Assembly (NCBI GenBank): GCA_964549065.1
Contig: CAZJUC010000053.1
Location: 1 to 17,143, forward strand
DNA from: Sva-07 sp964549065
GTDB taxonomy: Bacteria > Actinomycetota > Acidimicrobiia > Acidimicrobiales > Ilumatobacteraceae
Length of the DNA stretch: 17,143 nucleotides
Direction of reading: 5' to 3'
The notes beneath the pieces are model-generated. The model made no database searches. It was not told where the DNA came from and saw only the letters and a list, made by a program, of their open reading frames with translations. Both the position numbers and the translations under genes were made by a program. Below are positions 6,524 to 16,100 of the stretch, piece after piece; the stretch's first letter is position 1, and every line of letters starts with the position of its first letter.

Positions 6524-8623
6524 GTGTCCACGTCCGGTCGACACGCTGCCTCCAGGACTCCGCTCATGACATCGAACTCACCGGCACCGTCGACGACGGG
6601 GACCCGTCGGACCTCCCGTCGCTGGACTGCCATCGTCCTGGGGTTGGCGGTCACGGGCTCTGCCCTGGTGGCCGGCAGCACAGCTGCGCCCGTGGTGGCC
6701 GCCGGACCGGCCGCCGATGACTGGCTCGGCATCGTCAACGTCTATCGGACGCAGTCGGGTCTCGCCCCCGTCGCGAACAACGCCGCCTGGTCGAGCGGCA
6801 GCAGGAACCACTCGTGCTGGATGCTGCTCAACGGGATCGCCCACGACGAGAGCCCCGGCACACCGGGGTACTCCGTCGACGGTGATCAGGCCGGCAACAG
6901 TGGCAACGTGGCGGTGTCGACCAACGCCGGCGCGACCCCGCGCAGCCACATCGACCTCTGGATGAGTGGTCCGTTCCATGCGATCGGGATCCTCCGGCCG
7001 ACCCTCCAGCAGGCTGCCTTCGGCATGTGTGCCAGCCCGCCGGCGGAGTCCAGGACGAGATGGAACTCAGCAGCGACGCTCGATGTCCTGCGTGGCAACA
7101 ACCCGGGTGCGCCCCGGCCGGCGACTCCGATCGTGTTCCCCGGCGACGGCGCCACCACCAGCATGACCCGCTTCATCGCCGAGACGCCGGATCCACGCAC
7201 GTTCTGCGGATGGGGTGGCCGCAACGTCGGGTTGCCGCTGATCGCGATGATGCCGTCGAACGTGACGACGGCCGGCGCCACCCTGCGGGGCCCGGCCGGT
7301 CCGATTCCGACCTGCGTCCTGCACGCAGCGAACACCTCCGGCACCGCGCGTGCGGTGCTCGGTGGCGACAACGCCGTGGTCGTCGTTCCCGCAGCACCGT
7401 TGACGACCGGCACGTACACGGTGTCGGTCGGTTCCGACGGTGGCAATGCCAACTGGAGCTTCAACGTCGACCCCGATGCACCGCTCGGTGATCCGGGCCC
7501 GCCGCCGGGGACGTCCAAGATCGTGGCCCCCGCCGCACCGTTCCAGCCGGTGACACCGTTCCGTTTCGCGGACTCGCGCCGAAACCAGGCGATCGGCATC
7601 CTGCCCGGTGGCCGACAGGTCCGGGTGAAGATGGCGGGAACCCCGGGCATTCCCTCCGATGCCAGCGCGGTGAGCGCCAATTTCACGATCACCGAGCCCG
7701 GCGGCGCAGGCTTCCTGACGGCCTACAACTGCGGGGAAGGGCGACCGGCTGTCTCCACGCTGAACTACACACCGCAGCAGACGGTCTCGAACCAGGCGAT
7801 CGTTCCGCTGGACGGCGGCGACATCTGCCTCTTCTCGGTGGCCACCTCGCACGTCGTGATCGACGTCAACGGGTTCGTCGCCACCACCGGCACCCAGTGG
7901 TTCAGTCCCATGAAGCCACAGCGGCTGCTCGACACGCGCGCGACCGGCGTTCTGAGGGCGGGGACACGCATGGTCGTCAGCATGACGGACGCGCCGAGCC
8001 GCGTGCCCAGCACGGCCACCGCGGTCGCCGTGAACCTGACCGCAGTCGCTCCCCGCACCGATGGATGGGTTCGGGCGTTCCCCTGCGACCGGCCCGAACC
8101 GTCGACGTCGTCGGTCAGCGCGCGCCGAACACGCAACATCGCGAGTTCGGCGATCGTGCCGCTCGCTGCCGATGGGACCATCTGCCTGTCATCGATGATG
8201 CAGACCGACATGGTGATCGACGTGACCGGCTGGTTCGGCCCGGGGGGCGGGCTCGACTTCGTGCCCATCGACCCCATCCGGCTGGCCGATTCACGCTCCT
8301 TCGACACCACGCTGAACCCATGGACGCGCGGCCAGATGGTCCGGGCCGGTCAGGTGATCGAGGTCGGCGTCTCCGGGGTTCGGGGCGTGCCGAGCGACGT
8401 CACGGGCGCCACGATCAATCTCGTTGCACTCGGCGCGCACACCCCTGGCTGGCTCCGTGCCGTACCGTGCGACGGGATCTCCGCTGTCTCGAACCTCAAC
8501 TTCTCGAGCCCGGCTCCGATCGCGAACGGCGCCAACGTCCGTCTCAGCTCCCGCGGAACGGTGTGCGTGGTCTCGATGTCGAACACCCACGTGATCGTCG
8601 ACATCACCGGTGTCTGGCGGTAG
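6524..8623 (+). CDS. Secreted CAP/SCP-domain protein with three C-terminal cysteine-containing repeats
   Basis: 699 residues from GTG 6524 (685 from the alternative ATG 6566). A twin-basic N-terminus and hydrophobic stretch (about 35-52), then an alanine-rich segment ending near VVAAGP, form a signal peptide. The protein is therefore exported. Residues about 65-190 resemble the bacterial CAP (YkwD/SCP) fold: LGIVNVYRTQSGL, WSSGSRNHSCWML, GIAHDESPG and WMSGPFHAIGIL. The usual GEN motif reads SGN, so the canonical glutamate seems absent. Residues about 205-316 form a beta-rich Ig-like region ending GTYTVSVGS...NWSFNV. Three repeats of about 110 residues follow (about 341-451, 456-571, 578-699). 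Each starts RFADSR, RLLDTR or RLADSR, holds two cysteines (403/435, 521/554, 649/681) and ends V-I-D-V/I-x-G. It is probably an extracellular or cell-wall protein. The repeats look like binding modules, but their ligand is unknown. Confidence 0.88.
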   Translation: MSTSGRHAASRTPLMTSNSPAPSTTGTRRTSRRWTAIVLGLAVTGSALVAGSTAAPVVAAGPAADDWLGIVNVYRTQSGLAPVANNAAWSSGSRNHSCWMLLNGIAHDESPGTPGYSVDGDQAGNSGNVAVSTNAGATPRSHIDLWMSGPFHAIGILRPTLQQAAFGMCASPPAESRTRWNSAATLDVLRGNNPGAPRPATPIVFPGDGATTSMTRFIAETPDPRTFCGWGGRNVGLPLIAMMPSNVTTAGATLRGPAGPIPTCVLHAANTSGTARAVLGGDNAVVVVPAAPLTTGTYTVSVGSDGGNANWSFNVDPDAPLGDPGPPPGTSKIVAPAAPFQPVTPFRFADSRRNQAIGILPGGRQVRVKMAGTPGIPSDASAVSANFTITEPGGAGFLTAYNCGEGRPAVSTLNYTPQQTVSNQAIVPLDGGDICLFSVATSHVVIDVNGFVATTGTQWFSPMKPQRLLDTRATGVLRAGTRMVVSMTDAPSRVPSTATAVAVNLTAVAPRTDGWVRAFPCDRPEPSTSSVSARRTRNIASSAIVPLAADGTICLSSMMQTDMVIDVTGWFGPGGGLDFVPIDPIRLADSRSFDTTLNPWTRGQMVRAGQVIEVGVSGVRGVPSDVTGATINLVALGAHTPGWLRAVPCDGISAVSNLNFSSPAPIANGANVRLSSRGTVCVVSMSNTHVIVDITGVWR
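7550..8620 (+). repeat. Three tandem protein-level repeats of about 110 residues
   Basis: The repeat units begin near 7558 (RFADSR), 7924 (RLLDTR) and 8279 (RLADSR). Each shares an initial R-x-x-D-S/T-R, a central G-V/I-P-S-x-x-x-A/G-x-x-x-N segment, a cysteine in an A-x-x-C-x motif, a second cysteine in G-D/T-I/V-C-L/V-x-S, and a closing hydrophobic I-D-V-x-G strand. The conservation is at protein level; the DNA copies have diverged. Confidence 0.8.
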
Positions 8624-8668
8624 CACCAGACGCCGAGAGGACCAGCCGGGTCCGATCGACCGGGTGAT

Positions 8669-10186
8669 TCAGCGATGCACGGCGTGATCGGTGACCGACG
8701 CCCGATGACGCACCGTGTGCACGCTGTCGCCCGACAGGATCGCCCCACGACCCAGCATGCGTCCGAACTGCCAGTTCGACAGCCCGAGTTCCGGAGCGTT
8801 CAGGGCGTACTGGCCGTCGACCCAGCGGGTGAATCCGTTGCCGACGAACGGTGCGTCCACGGCGGCGTAGAAGCGTTCGTACTCGTCGTCGTCTTCGGTC
8901 ACGATCGACGCGACGAACCGTGGGCTGTAGCGGTTGCAGAGGGCGACCGCATCGGCGACCGAATCGACGACGACGAGCGTGATCTCCGGAGACGTCTCCC
9001 ACTCCCACTCGACCGCCAGACCACCCTCGTCGAGGATCGACACGGCGGGTTCGTCGGTGGGCCCGCTCGCTCGTACCACGGTGACGGTGCGCCCGAGCCG
9101 GTCGGCAGGAACATTGGACTCCGAGCCACGCACGACGTGCAACCGTCCGGGCGCGCCGCGAACCCCGGCCGCCTCGTCGAGGGCGTCGAGCACCGGCCCG
9201 ACGAGTTCGTCGGCACGATTGCGCGGCAGCGCCACCACGTTCAGCGTGTTGCACACCTTGCGATCGAGCGACGACCGAACCGCCTGGCGCAGTGTCGAGG
9301 GTTCTGCGGCGTCACCGGCGACCAACCAGGCGCCGCCGGTGCCGTGCAGACTCACCGGTGTCCCTGATTGCGACGCCACCGCCCCCAGCTCGCCGACCGC
9401 GGCGCCTGATCCGCGAGCCACGGCGAGGCCGAGACGTCGATCGGCGAACAGCGCGTGCCCCGCAGCGTGTGTCGGCGAGTCGATCAGGCGAACCGTGTCC
9501 TCGGGGAGGCCACTGGCACGCAGCGACGGGACGAGTGCATGCTCGACGATCGCTCGTGCCGTCGAGAGTGCATCGGATCCGATCCGGAACACCACGGCGT
9601 TGCCGGTGCGCACGACCCCGCAGGCGTCGGCGAACACGTTCGGTCGCCCCTCGAACACGAAGCCCACCACGCCGAGCGGTGCTCGACGCGCCTGCACCGA
9701 CCACTGCGGGTGCTCGATCGTTTCGACGACGCCATCTCGTCGGCTCGACGAGTCACGCCAACCGCGCAGACCCTGGACCATGTCGGTGCGCATCCGGTCG
9801 TCGAGGAGCAGCCGCGTGGTCGAACGGCCTCTCTCGGCGGCACTGCGGACATCCATGGCGTTGGCTTCGGCGATCGGCGCAAATGTGTCGTCGGCGTCGA
9901 GGGCGGAGGCGAAGCGGTCGAAGAAGTCGGTGATCTGTTCGTCGGTGATCGATGCCAGCTCGACGAAGGCTGCGCTGGATGCAGTCACCGTGGCGGCCAC
10001 GAGGTCGCCGACTGCTGCCGGAATCAGGAGCAGGGCGCCGGTCGACTGCACGACGATCAGCTGGTCTCCCTCGACGAATCGTTCGGCCAACTCGGCGGAC
10101 ACGACCGCGACCCGGTCGCCGCCGAAGGGGATCTCCTGGCCATCGACGAGACGGGTGAGCGTGTGTACCTGGGGCTGCGACGACAC
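8669..10186 (-). CDS. ProA-like aldehyde dehydrogenase (glutamate-5-semialdehyde dehydrogenase family) with N-terminal extension
   Basis: 505 residues from the GTG at 10186, against about 415-420 for standard ProA. From about residue 70 it aligns by eye with ProA. It has LxxLxxDxxTxAPIAEANAMDV-type helices, then APLGVVGFVFEGRPNV (169-184, the ProA/ALDH cofactor region), RTGNAVVFRIGSDAL (193-207) and the catalytic cysteine Cys312 in RKVCNTLNVVALP. ProA reduces gamma-glutamyl phosphate to glutamate semialdehyde with NADPH in proline synthesis. Two features argue for a divergent paralog. Residues 1-70 (from SSQPQVHTL to AATVTA) form a beta-rich extension I cannot place. The C-terminal part reads GFTRWVDGQYALNAPELGLSNWQ where ProA has the FTDGxxFGxGAEIGIS motif. 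No proB is nearby. It may still be the cell's ProA or act on another acyl phosphate or aldehyde. Confidence 0.85.
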   Translation of the reverse strand: MSSQPQVHTLTRLVDGQEIPFGGDRVAVVSAELAERFVEGDQLIVVQSTGALLLIPAAVGDLVAATVTASSAAFVELASITDEQITDFFDRFASALDADDTFAPIAEANAMDVRSAAERGRSTTRLLLDDRMRTDMVQGLRGWRDSSSRRDGVVETIEHPQWSVQARRAPLGVVGFVFEGRPNVFADACGVVRTGNAVVFRIGSDALSTARAIVEHALVPSLRASGLPEDTVRLIDSPTHAAGHALFADRRLGLAVARGSGAAVGELGAVASQSGTPVSLHGTGGAWLVAGDAAEPSTLRQAVRSSLDRKVCNTLNVVALPRNRADELVGPVLDALDEAAGVRGAPGRLHVVRGSESNVPADRLGRTVTVVRASGPTDEPAVSILDEGGLAVEWEWETSPEITLVVVDSVADAVALCNRYSPRFVASIVTEDDDEYERFYAAVDAPFVGNGFTRWVDGQYALNAPELGLSNWQFGRMLGRGAILSGDSVHTVRHRASVTDHAVHR

Positions 10187-10191
10187 GGCGT

Positions 10192-10198
10192 TAGCGTA
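10192..10198. promoter_or_regulatory. Symmetric bidirectional leaderless promoter (shared -10, TAGCGTA)
   Basis: The 17 bases between the two divergent GTG starts contain TAGCGTA. On the plus strand TAGCGT (10192-10197) is followed by six bases and the GTG at 10204. On the minus strand TACGCT (10198 down to 10193) is followed by six bases and the GTG at 10186. Both hexamers fit TANNNT. Both distances put the expected first transcribed base on the G of the start codon. There is no space for a ribosome binding site on either side. Confidence 0.7.
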
Positions 10199-10203
10199 GG
10201 CAC

Positions 10204-10878
10204 GTGTCCACGTCTCCGCTCTACTTCCGCCAGCTGCTGTCCGGGCGCGACTTCGCCGTCGGCGACCCCCTCGCCTCACAGATGGTGAATTTCGTCTATG
10301 CGATCGGTGATCGCCGAACCGGTGAATGTCTGCTCGTCGATCCCGCCTACGCCGTCAAGGAACTGGTCGATCTGGTCGGTGCCGACCACATGGCCGTGAC
10401 CGGGGTGCTGGCAACGCACTATCACCCCGACCACGTCGGCGGCTCGATGATGGGCCACACGATCGAGGGAATCGCCGAGCTGCTCGATCACGTCGACTGC
10501 CCGGTACACGTCCAACACGACGAGGTCGAGTGGGTCAGCAGGTCGACGAACGTCACCGTCGACCATCTCGTCGGACACGACTCCGGCGACGTCCTCACCG
10601 TCGGCGGCATCGACATCTCGCTGGTTCACACCCCAGGCCACACCCCCGGCAGCCAGTGCTTCTTCGTCGACGACCGCCTGATCGCAGGCGACACCTTGTT
10701 CCTCGAGGGATGCGGCCGTACCGATCTTCCGGGGTCGGACCCGGCGAAGATGGCCGAGAGCCTGCGACGCCTCGCCGAGGTGCCGAACGAGACGATCCTG
10801 TTCCCCGGTCACCGCTACTCGATCGCGAGCAGTGCCACCATGGACGTGGTCAAGGAGACCAATTTCGTCTTCCAGTAG
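10204..10878 (+). CDS. Metallo-beta-lactamase-fold hydrolase (glyoxalase II-like)
   Basis: 224 residues from the GTG at 10204. The metal-binding set of this fold is complete: THYHPDH (His72, His74, Asp76, His77), His146 in HTPGHTPGS, Asp163 in AGDTLF and His203 in FPGHRYS. This predicts a two-metal (usually zinc or iron) hydrolase. The segment GCGRTDLPGSDPAKMAESL is shared with glyoxalase II and YcbL-type and persulfide-dioxygenase-type proteins, which act on thioesters or glutathione/mycothiol adducts. There is no signal peptide, so it is cytoplasmic. Exact substrate is not resolvable: hydroxyacyl-thiol hydrolase is the most likely class. It shares a symmetric promoter with the ProA-like dehydrogenase and is probably co-expressed with it. 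The gene converges with the LysM lipoprotein gene, 30 bases apart. Confidence 0.92.
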   Translation: MSTSPLYFRQLLSGRDFAVGDPLASQMVNFVYAIGDRRTGECLLVDPAYAVKELVDLVGADHMAVTGVLATHYHPDHVGGSMMGHTIEGIAELLDHVDCPVHVQHDEVEWVSRSTNVTVDHLVGHDSGDVLTVGGIDISLVHTPGHTPGSQCFFVDDRLIAGDTLFLEGCGRTDLPGSDPAKMAESLRRLAEVPNETILFPGHRYSIASSATMDVVKETNFVFQ

Positions 10879-10908
10879 GTCGTCGCCCCGCACGAGGGCC
10901 GGGCCGGC

Positions 10909-11565
10909 TCAACAGTCGGACTTGGCCGGGATCACGATCTCGAGACCGACGTAGAAGACGTCGTAGCCCTCGGTGTTCGCGTTCGCTGCGGCCAGGGCCT
11001 CGACGGTCACGTCGAACTTCGAGGCCACCCGTCCCGGGAAGTCGTCTTCGACGATGGTGTAGGTGCCCGGCGCGCAGTTGTCGCCGGCATCGGGAATGCT
11101 CTCGGCGGGGGCGGTCTCCTCGGAGTCGCTACCTGCGTCACCCGTCGATGTGTCATCGGTGTCAGCGGTGCTCGACCCCACCGTCGTCGCACCGGGCGGG
11201 ATGAGGATCACGGTGCCCGGAAACGGGAACTGGTCGGGGCTCGACCACTCGTTCACGCCGAGCAGGTCGTCGAGAGTGATGCCGAAGCGCTCCACCAGGA
11301 CGAACGGCGCGTCGCCCGACTGGACGGTGTACTCCTGGATGCCGTCGACCACTGCATCGGGATCATCATCGGTCGCAGTCGGCGGCTCGGTCGTCGCCGG
11401 CGGACGCACGACGAATGCGGTCGAGGCGGCGCTGAGGTCGATGGTGGACTGTGTTGCGCCGGACTCGGCGCCTCCGCACGACGACAGGACGAGAGCGCCG
11501 ATCAGCGCAGGACCGGCGAGCGCTCCGAGGCGGCGCACGCGGGTCGGAGGAACAGTCGATTGCAT
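10909..11565 (-). CDS. LysM-domain lipoprotein
   Basis: 218 residues from the ATG at 11565. The frame is open to 11625, but the start-proximal -10 box and a normal signal peptide support this start. A basic N-terminus (TRVRR), a hydrophobic core and the lipobox LSSC with Cys30 predict lipidation and attachment to the outer face of the membrane. A disordered Thr/Pro/Asp-rich linker leads to a first LysM domain (about 78-123, EYTVQSGDAPFVLVERFGI...IPPG). An acidic Ser/Thr/Asp linker leads to a second (about 168-213, TYTIVEDDFPGRVASKFDV...IVIPAK). LysM domains bind N-acetylglucosamine-containing glycans such as peptidoglycan, so it likely links membrane and wall. Cys164 and the C-terminal Cys218 flank the second LysM and could form a disulfide. 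No catalytic domain is seen. It lies downstream of gltD but appears to have its own promoter. Confidence 0.9.
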   Translation of the reverse strand: MQSTVPPTRVRRLGALAGPALIGALVLSSCGGAESGATQSTIDLSAASTAFVVRPPATTEPPTATDDDPDAVVDGIQEYTVQSGDAPFVLVERFGITLDDLLGVNEWSSPDQFPFPGTVILIPPGATTVGSSTADTDDTSTGDAGSDSEETAPAESIPDAGDNCAPGTYTIVEDDFPGRVASKFDVTVEALAAANANTEGYDVFYVGLEIVIPAKSDC

Positions 11566-11572
11566 GTGGGAC

Positions 11573-11578
11573 AGCGTA
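11573..11578 (-). promoter_or_regulatory. Putative leaderless promoter -10 box (TACGCT, minus strand) for the LysM lipoprotein gene
   Basis: On the minus strand TACGCT (11578 down to 11573) fits TANNNT and ends seven bases before the ATG at 11565. Transcription would begin at, or one base before, the start codon. The hexamer is identical to the minus-strand -10 of the ProA-like gene. It indicates transcription of the lipoprotein gene separate from gltBD. Confidence 0.55.
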
Positions 11579-11605
11579 CGCGCTCGCCAGGGCTTCGTGT
11601 CGTCA

Positions 11606-11618
11606 GCGGCAGCGCCGC
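11606..11618 (-). terminator. Possible short GC hairpin after gltD
   Basis: GCGGC-AGC-GCCGC is a perfect five-pair stem with a three-base loop, about 34 bases beyond the gltD stop on the minus strand and upstream of the LysM -10 box. There is no U-tract. It might reduce read-through from gltBD, but short GC hairpins are common in such DNA. Confidence 0.2.
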
Positions 11619-11651
11619 GAACCACACCGCAGGCAGCGCCGACGTCCGGGC

Positions 11652-13103
<1,452 letters not shown>

Positions 13104-13112
13104 TTCTGATGC

Positions 13113-13120
13113 CCTTCCTC
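13113..13120 (-). promoter_or_regulatory. Ribosome binding site of gltD
   Basis: GAGGAAGG on the minus strand, nine bases upstream of the gltD ATG. It contrasts with the leaderless-looking starts elsewhere in the window and fits an internal operon gene translated from a polycistronic mRNA. Confidence 0.6.
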
Positions 13121-13172
13121 GTCGGCCCTTCGGTTCTCCTCGATCGGGTGTGGCTCATCTGGCCGTTCATCG

Positions 13173-16100
13173 TCATGCTCGTGCTGCTTCCATGATCTTG
13201 TCGACCGTGGCTGCCTCGTCGAGGCCGGCCGCCTTCGACTCGGCGATGACGCTGAGGACCCGTTTGTAGTCCCTGGGCATCACCTTGCGGAACGCACCGA
13301 TCTGCGCGTCCCAGTCGTCGAGGATCCGTTCGGCAACGGCGGAGCCGGTGAACTCGTGGTGCCGTCGGATCGTGTCGGCGAGGAACTCGTGGTCGGTGTC
13401 GTCGAGCGTCTCCAGCTCGACCATGTCGTAGTTGACCTTGGCCGCGAACACCTCGGCGGGGTCGTACACGTACGCGATACCGCCCGACATCCCGGCACCG
13501 AAGTTGCGCCCGGTCGACCCGAGCACCACGACGCGGCCACCGGTCATGTACTCGCAGCCATGGTCGCCGACACCTTCACTCACCGCCACGGCGCCGGAAT
13601 TGCGGACGCAGAAGCGTTCGCCGACGATGCCGCGCAGGAAGATCTCACCGCCGGTCGCCCCGTAGGCGATCACGTTGCCGGCGACGATCTGATCCTCGGC
13701 CACGAACGGTGCCGTCGGGTGCGGGTGCACGATCAGGCGACCGCCCGAGAGCCCCTTGCCGACATAGTCGTTGGCGTCACCGACGAGCCGGATCTGGATG
13801 CCGGCCGGGACGAAGGCGCCGAGACTCTGGCCGGCCGAACCGGTGAGGGTGATGTCGATCGTGCCGTCGGGCAGTCCGGCACCCTTCCACTTCTTGGTGA
13901 CCTCGTGGCCGAGCAGCGTTCCGACGGTGCGGTTGACGTTGCGCACCGGCAGGTCGATGGTCACCTGGTGAGCATCCTGGATGGCCGCCTGCGACAGCTG
14001 GATCAGCTGCTGGTCGAGGGCCTCGTCGAGGCCGTGATCCTGGCCGATGGTCTGCACGAAGCTCTGCGCATACGGGTTCTGAGGAACGGAGAGGATCGGG
14101 CTGATGTCGAGTCCCGATGCCTTCCAGTGGGCGATGGCCCGTCGTGCGTCGAGCATCTCGACGTGGCCGATCATCTCGTCCATGGTGCGGAACCCGAGTT
14201 CGGCCATGAGCTCGCGAACCTCCTCGGCGACGTATTCGAAGAACGTCTCGACGAACTCCGGCTCGCCGCTGAAGCGGGCCCGCAGTTCGGGGTTCTGCGT
14301 GGCGATGCCGACCGGGCACGTGTCGAGATGGCAGACACGCATCATGATGCAACCCGACACCACCAGCGGAGCGGTGGCGAAGCCGTACTCCTCGGCGCCG
14401 AGCAGCGCCGCGATCACGACGTCGCGTCCGGTCTTCATCTGACCGTCGGTCTGCACGACGATGCGGTCGCGCAGGCCGTTGAGCAACAGTGTCTGCTGGG
14501 TCTCGGCCAGACCGAGTTCCCACGGGCCACCGGCGTGCTTGAGAGACGTCAACGGGCTCGCGCCGGTGCCGCCGTCGTGGCCGGAGATCAGCACGACGTC
14601 GGCCTTGGCCTTGGACACACCCGCCGCGACGGTGCCGACACCGGTCTCGGCAACGAGCTTGACGTGCACGCGAGCGCTCGGGTTGGCGTTCTTCAGGTCG
14701 TGGATCAGCTGTTTGAGGTCCTCGATCGAGTAGATGTCGTGGTGCGGTGGCGGGCTGATCAGCCCGACGCCCGGCGTCGAGTGCCGGGTGGCGGCGATCC
14801 ACGGGTAGACCTTGCCGCCGGGCAACTGGCCGCCCTCTCCGGGCTTGGCTCCCTGGGCCATCTTGATCTGGATGTCGTCGGAGTTGGTCAGGTACTCCGA
14901 GGTCACCCCGAAGCGACCCGACGCCACCTGTTTGATCGACGAGCGGCGCTCCGGGTCGTAGAGACGGTCGACGTCCTCGCCGCCCTCGCCGGTGTTCGAC
15001 TTGGCACCGATGTGGTTCATGGCGACCGCCAGGGTCTCGTGCGCTTCGGCGGAGATCGAGCCGTAGCTCATCGCCCCGGTCGAGAACCGCTTGACGATCT
15101 CGCTGACCGACTCGACCTCGTCGATCGGCACCGGCGGGCGATCGCCGGCGAACTCGAACAGGCCGCGCAGCGTCATCAGCTTCTCGGACTGGTCGTCGAC
15201 TTTCGAGGTGTACTCCTTGAAGATGTCGTAGCGCTTCGCGCGGGCTGCATGCTGCAGTTTGAACACCGTCTCGGGGTTGAACAGGTGGAGTTCGCCCTCG
15301 CGCCGCCACTGGTACTCACCACCGAGTTCGAGCTTGCGGTGGGCGCGCTCTTCGGGACGGGCCGGGTTGGCCATGGCGTGTCGCGCCGCGACTTCGGCGG
15401 CGATCTCGTCGAGGCCGATGCCACCGAGCTGCGAGATGGTGCCGGTGAAATAGGCGTCGACGACCTCCTTGCCGAGACCGATCGCCTCGAAGATCTGGGC
15501 GCCGGTGTACGACGCCACCGTCGACACGCCCATCTTCGACATGACCTTGAGCACGCCCTTGCCGCAGGCCTTGATGTAGTTCTTCACCGCCTTGACGGGA
15601 TCGAGGCCGCCGAGGCCGTGCATCTCTTCGGCGATCAGGTCCTCGATCGACTCGAACGCGAGGTACGGGTTGATCGCCCCGGCACCGAACCCGATCAGGA
15701 GCGCCATGTGGTGCACCTCACGGGCGTCGCCCGCCTCGACCACGAGCCCGGCCATCGTGCGCTGTTTGGTGCGCACGAGATGGTGGTGCACCGCAGCAGT
15801 GAGCAACAGCGACGGGATCGGGGCCTCGACGCTGTCGGCGTTGCGATCCGACAGCACGATGATGCGCGCTCCGGCCTCGATGGCGTCGGACGCCTGCTGG
15901 CAGATGCGATCGAGCGCGGTGCGCAGGCCGGGGCCGCCGTCGGCGACGCGGTACAGCCCGGACAGCACCTTGGCCTGCAGGCCCGGGCGGGTCCCGTCGT
16001 CGTTGATGTGGATGATCTTCGCGAGTTCGTCGTTGTCGATGATCGGGAACGGCAGTGCGAGCTGACGGCAGCTCTCGGGACCCGGGTCGAGCAGGTTCGC

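Noticed and set aside
8624..8668. Possible terminator between the CAP protein and ProA-like genes
   Set aside because: Only short imperfect GGTC/GACC pairings are seen and no U-tract.
10187..10279. Upstream extension of the ProA-like frame to 10279
   Set aside because: It would overlap the first 76 bases of the divergent metallo-hydrolase gene and gives an Arg-rich peptide. The GTG at 10186 has a matching -10 box.
10879..10908. Possible intrinsic terminator between the convergent metallo-hydrolase and LysM genes
   Set aside because: Only a four-pair GCCC/GGGC stem with no U-tract is present, too weak to call.
13777..15309. Long minus-strand open frame (about 510 codons) inside gltB in another frame
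   Set aside because: It is extremely Arg/Pro/Gly rich with no motif, and lies wholly within the well-supported gltB frame.
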